This document shows positions 29,665 through 30,860 of a stretch of 30,860 nucleotides of DNA, piece by piece. A program made the position numbers and the translations under genes. Each line of letters opens with the position of its first letter. Within the stretch, counting starts at the first letter, position 1. The notes beneath the pieces were generated by a model that was not told where the DNA came from, did no database searches, and saw only the letters and a list, made by a program, of their open reading frames with translations. The stretch covers positions 1 through 30,860 of the forward strand of contig CAZWOL010000040.1 in the NCBI GenBank assembly GCA_964635325.1, given 5' to 3'. The DNA is from BOG-1112 sp964635325. GTDB taxonomy: Bacteria; Bdellovibrionota_B; Oligoflexia; Oligoflexales; Bog-1112.

Positions 29665-30747
29665 TTATGCGGTATGTGAGTGCGTAGGCTCCTGCATCGG
29701 AAGAACTCGGTACTCACTGGGTGTCATGCCAACCTGCTCTTTAAATGCTTTGTTAAATGGAGCCAAAGAGGAGTAGCCTACCTCCAAGGCGATCGAAAGA
29801 ATCTTTTCGTTTTGGAGATCCGGGCTTTTGAGCATAAATTTCGCTTCTTGAATGCGATAGTGCCCCAGGAACTGGTTAAAATTTCGAAATCCCATCGTAC
29901 CATTGATAAAATTACGCAATTTATAGACGGGGCTTCGAGTCATTGTTGCTAGCTCATCGAGCGTAAATCCCTCTCTTTTAAAGGCCTTATCCTCGAGCAT
30001 AATTTTTTTGAGCAGAGCGTCCAATTGTTGGTTCTGCTCATCGCTAGGTGCTGTCGCTTTGAAATCATCGATCTTTGAGGGCTTTTGAACGGGCAGGAGC
30101 AGGTCTTTGTAGAGAATGAGTATAAGATTGCAGCAAAGCAATCCAAGAAGCATTGAAAGCATGATGAAAATAGATAGGGGGTTTTCTAAAATGCGATTTT
30201 CCATTTTGTAGCCTTCAAGGTGCAATGCGATCAGCAATATCGCAGCACAGAGGACCATTCCAAACCATCGTAGCCTCAGACGTAAATCAATCAAGTCGAC
30301 CTTGCGGCCTTGAGCAAGGCTTCGGAGTGCTAGTACCAAGAAGCATATATCAAAAGTTTTGTGGAGGGTGAGTATCCAGCTGCTTCTCGCATGAAAATTT
30401 TGAAGCTCAGATGGACTTTGCAAAATGAGCATACACGAAAGGACAACTGCAGAAATTCCAAAGAGATGCTTTCGACTCCAGCAAAAATTGTCGCTAAACA
30501 GGCTCTCTGCTAAATACCAAAAAAGGACTGGAACTAGAGATTCAAGTAACACGCTGGTGTTAAAAAGCGAGGACCAATGGAAGGCAATACAAAGAGGGCT
30601 TGCAATCACAGCAGAGATACAAACTCCGAAGACTGCGAGCAGGCGTGGAGCCCAACCTCGTTGTAAGAGGGCAGTGCCAGTTAGTGTCAAAAGCATAGCT
30701 TCAGATAATGCCATTCCATGGATCAGTATATTTAGTTGCTGAAGCAT
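29665..30747 (-). CDS. Membrane-anchored AraC-family transcriptional regulator
   Basis: The protein has 360 residues. The N-terminal ~215 residues contain about seven hydrophobic segments (ALSEAMLLTLTGTALL, LLAVFGVCISAVIASPL, SLVPVLFWYL, LFGISAVVLSCMLIL, MVLCAAILLIALHL, LSIFIMLSMLLGLLCCNLIL). The C-terminal ~100 residues are an AraC-type double helix-turn-helix: FTLDELATMTRSPVYKLRNF, then NEKILSIALEVGYSSLAPFN, ending FKEQVGMTPSEYR. It therefore senses a signal in or across the inner membrane and regulates DNA directly. AGAGGG precedes the ATG. An inverted repeat spans its own -10 box, which suggests autoregulation. Targets are unknown; the ankyrin lipoprotein gene downstream is one candidate. 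Confidence 0.88.
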   Translation of the reverse strand: MLQQLNILIHGMALSEAMLLTLTGTALLQRGWAPRLLAVFGVCISAVIASPLCIAFHWSSLFNTSVLLESLVPVLFWYLAESLFSDNFCWSRKHLFGISAVVLSCMLILQSPSELQNFHARSSWILTLHKTFDICFLVLALRSLAQGRKVDLIDLRLRLRWFGMVLCAAILLIALHLEGYKMENRILENPLSIFIMLSMLLGLLCCNLILILYKDLLLPVQKPSKIDDFKATAPSDEQNQQLDALLKKIMLEDKAFKREGFTLDELATMTRSPVYKLRNFINGTMGFRNFNQFLGHYRIQEAKFMLKSPDLQNEKILSIALEVGYSSLAPFNKAFKEQVGMTPSEYRVLPMQEPTHSHTA

Positions 30748-30778
30748 CTGGCCCTCTCTAACTTGGAATTTAGGATCA

Positions 30779-30795
30779 GGAGTCTATTATACTCC
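30779..30795 (-). promoter_or_regulatory. -10 box and overlapping inverted repeat of the AraC-type gene
   Basis: On the minus strand a perfect TATAAT (plus-strand 30786-30791) lies ~38 bp before the start codon. It is enclosed by the inverted repeat GGAGT-CTATTAT-ACTCC (30779-30795). No good -35 lies at 16-18 bp; TTGACG is 23 bp away. The heptamer ATCAGGA also occurs twice nearby (30774-30782 area and ~30835). This fits an activator- or repressor-controlled promoter. Confidence 0.45.
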
Positions 30796-30860
30796 ATCAA
30801 GCTGTCTAGTGCTCCGTCAAATAAGTTTTTTCGTATCAGGATCATATCTTAAACTTTTGC

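Noticed and set aside
1..30860. Insertion sequences, CRISPR arrays, tRNA or rRNA genes
   Set aside because: No transposase frame, no regularly spaced repeats and no tRNA- or rRNA-like sequence were recognised by eye; a dedicated search was not possible.

Overview
The window comes from a Gram-negative bacterium with a moderately AT-rich chromosome. The evidence is many Sec signal peptides, a lipobox protein, outer-membrane barrel candidates and a sigma54-type activator. About half of the genes encode exported proteins, and several exported proteins resemble enzymes that act on eukaryotic or cytosolic substrates. This suggests a host-associated or predatory lifestyle, for example a Bdellovibrionota/Oligoflexia-like lineage. 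The lineage is a guess; no rRNA or other phylogenetic marker lies in the window.

Layout. 1-2039: 3' part of a large Gly/Ser-repeat protein, closed by a strong terminator. 2223-6355: a tightly coupled four-gene operon encoding a one-POTRA Omp85-like protein, a small periplasmic protein, a membrane histidine kinase and an NtrC-type sigma54 activator. 6390-6884 (-): a small outer-membrane protein gene with a near-consensus -24/-12 promoter. A 22-bp dyad upstream of this promoter matches 17 of 22 positions of a dyad in front of the kinase operon, so the two sites look like operators of one envelope-response circuit. 7125-11142: a GapN-like aldehyde dehydrogenase, a methyltransferase with a signal peptide, and two small exported proteins. 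11259-12710: an exported GDSL phospholipase resembling Vibrio thermolabile haemolysin/VPA0226. 12888-15242: dinB and an RlmL-type RNA methyltransferase gene, convergent and overlapping at their 3' ends.

15508-19833 is a five-gene pantothenate/CoA operon: a DUF2520/Rossmann protein (candidate ketopantoate reductase), panB, panC, coaBC and coaX. Together these would run from ketoisovalerate to phosphopantetheine, given beta-alanine. 19854-24903 holds accessory exported proteins: a membrane protein, an exported Ser/Thr kinase-like protein with all catalytic residues, a Trp/Gly-rich secreted protein, and a 684-residue protein with an HExxH zinc-protease motif. 24892-28091 (-) carries a small possible DNA-binding protein, a GreA/GreB-like factor, a COG2509-type FAD oxidoreductase and a Sel1-repeat protein. 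28274-30747 holds a DUF4430-like secreted protein, an ankyrin-repeat lipoprotein and a membrane-anchored AraC regulator.

The best candidates for undescribed biology are the Omp85-like/kinase/sigma54-activator module with its paired operators, and the set of exported enzymes (kinase, methyltransferase, lipase, metalloprotease). No tRNA, rRNA, CRISPR array or insertion sequence was seen.
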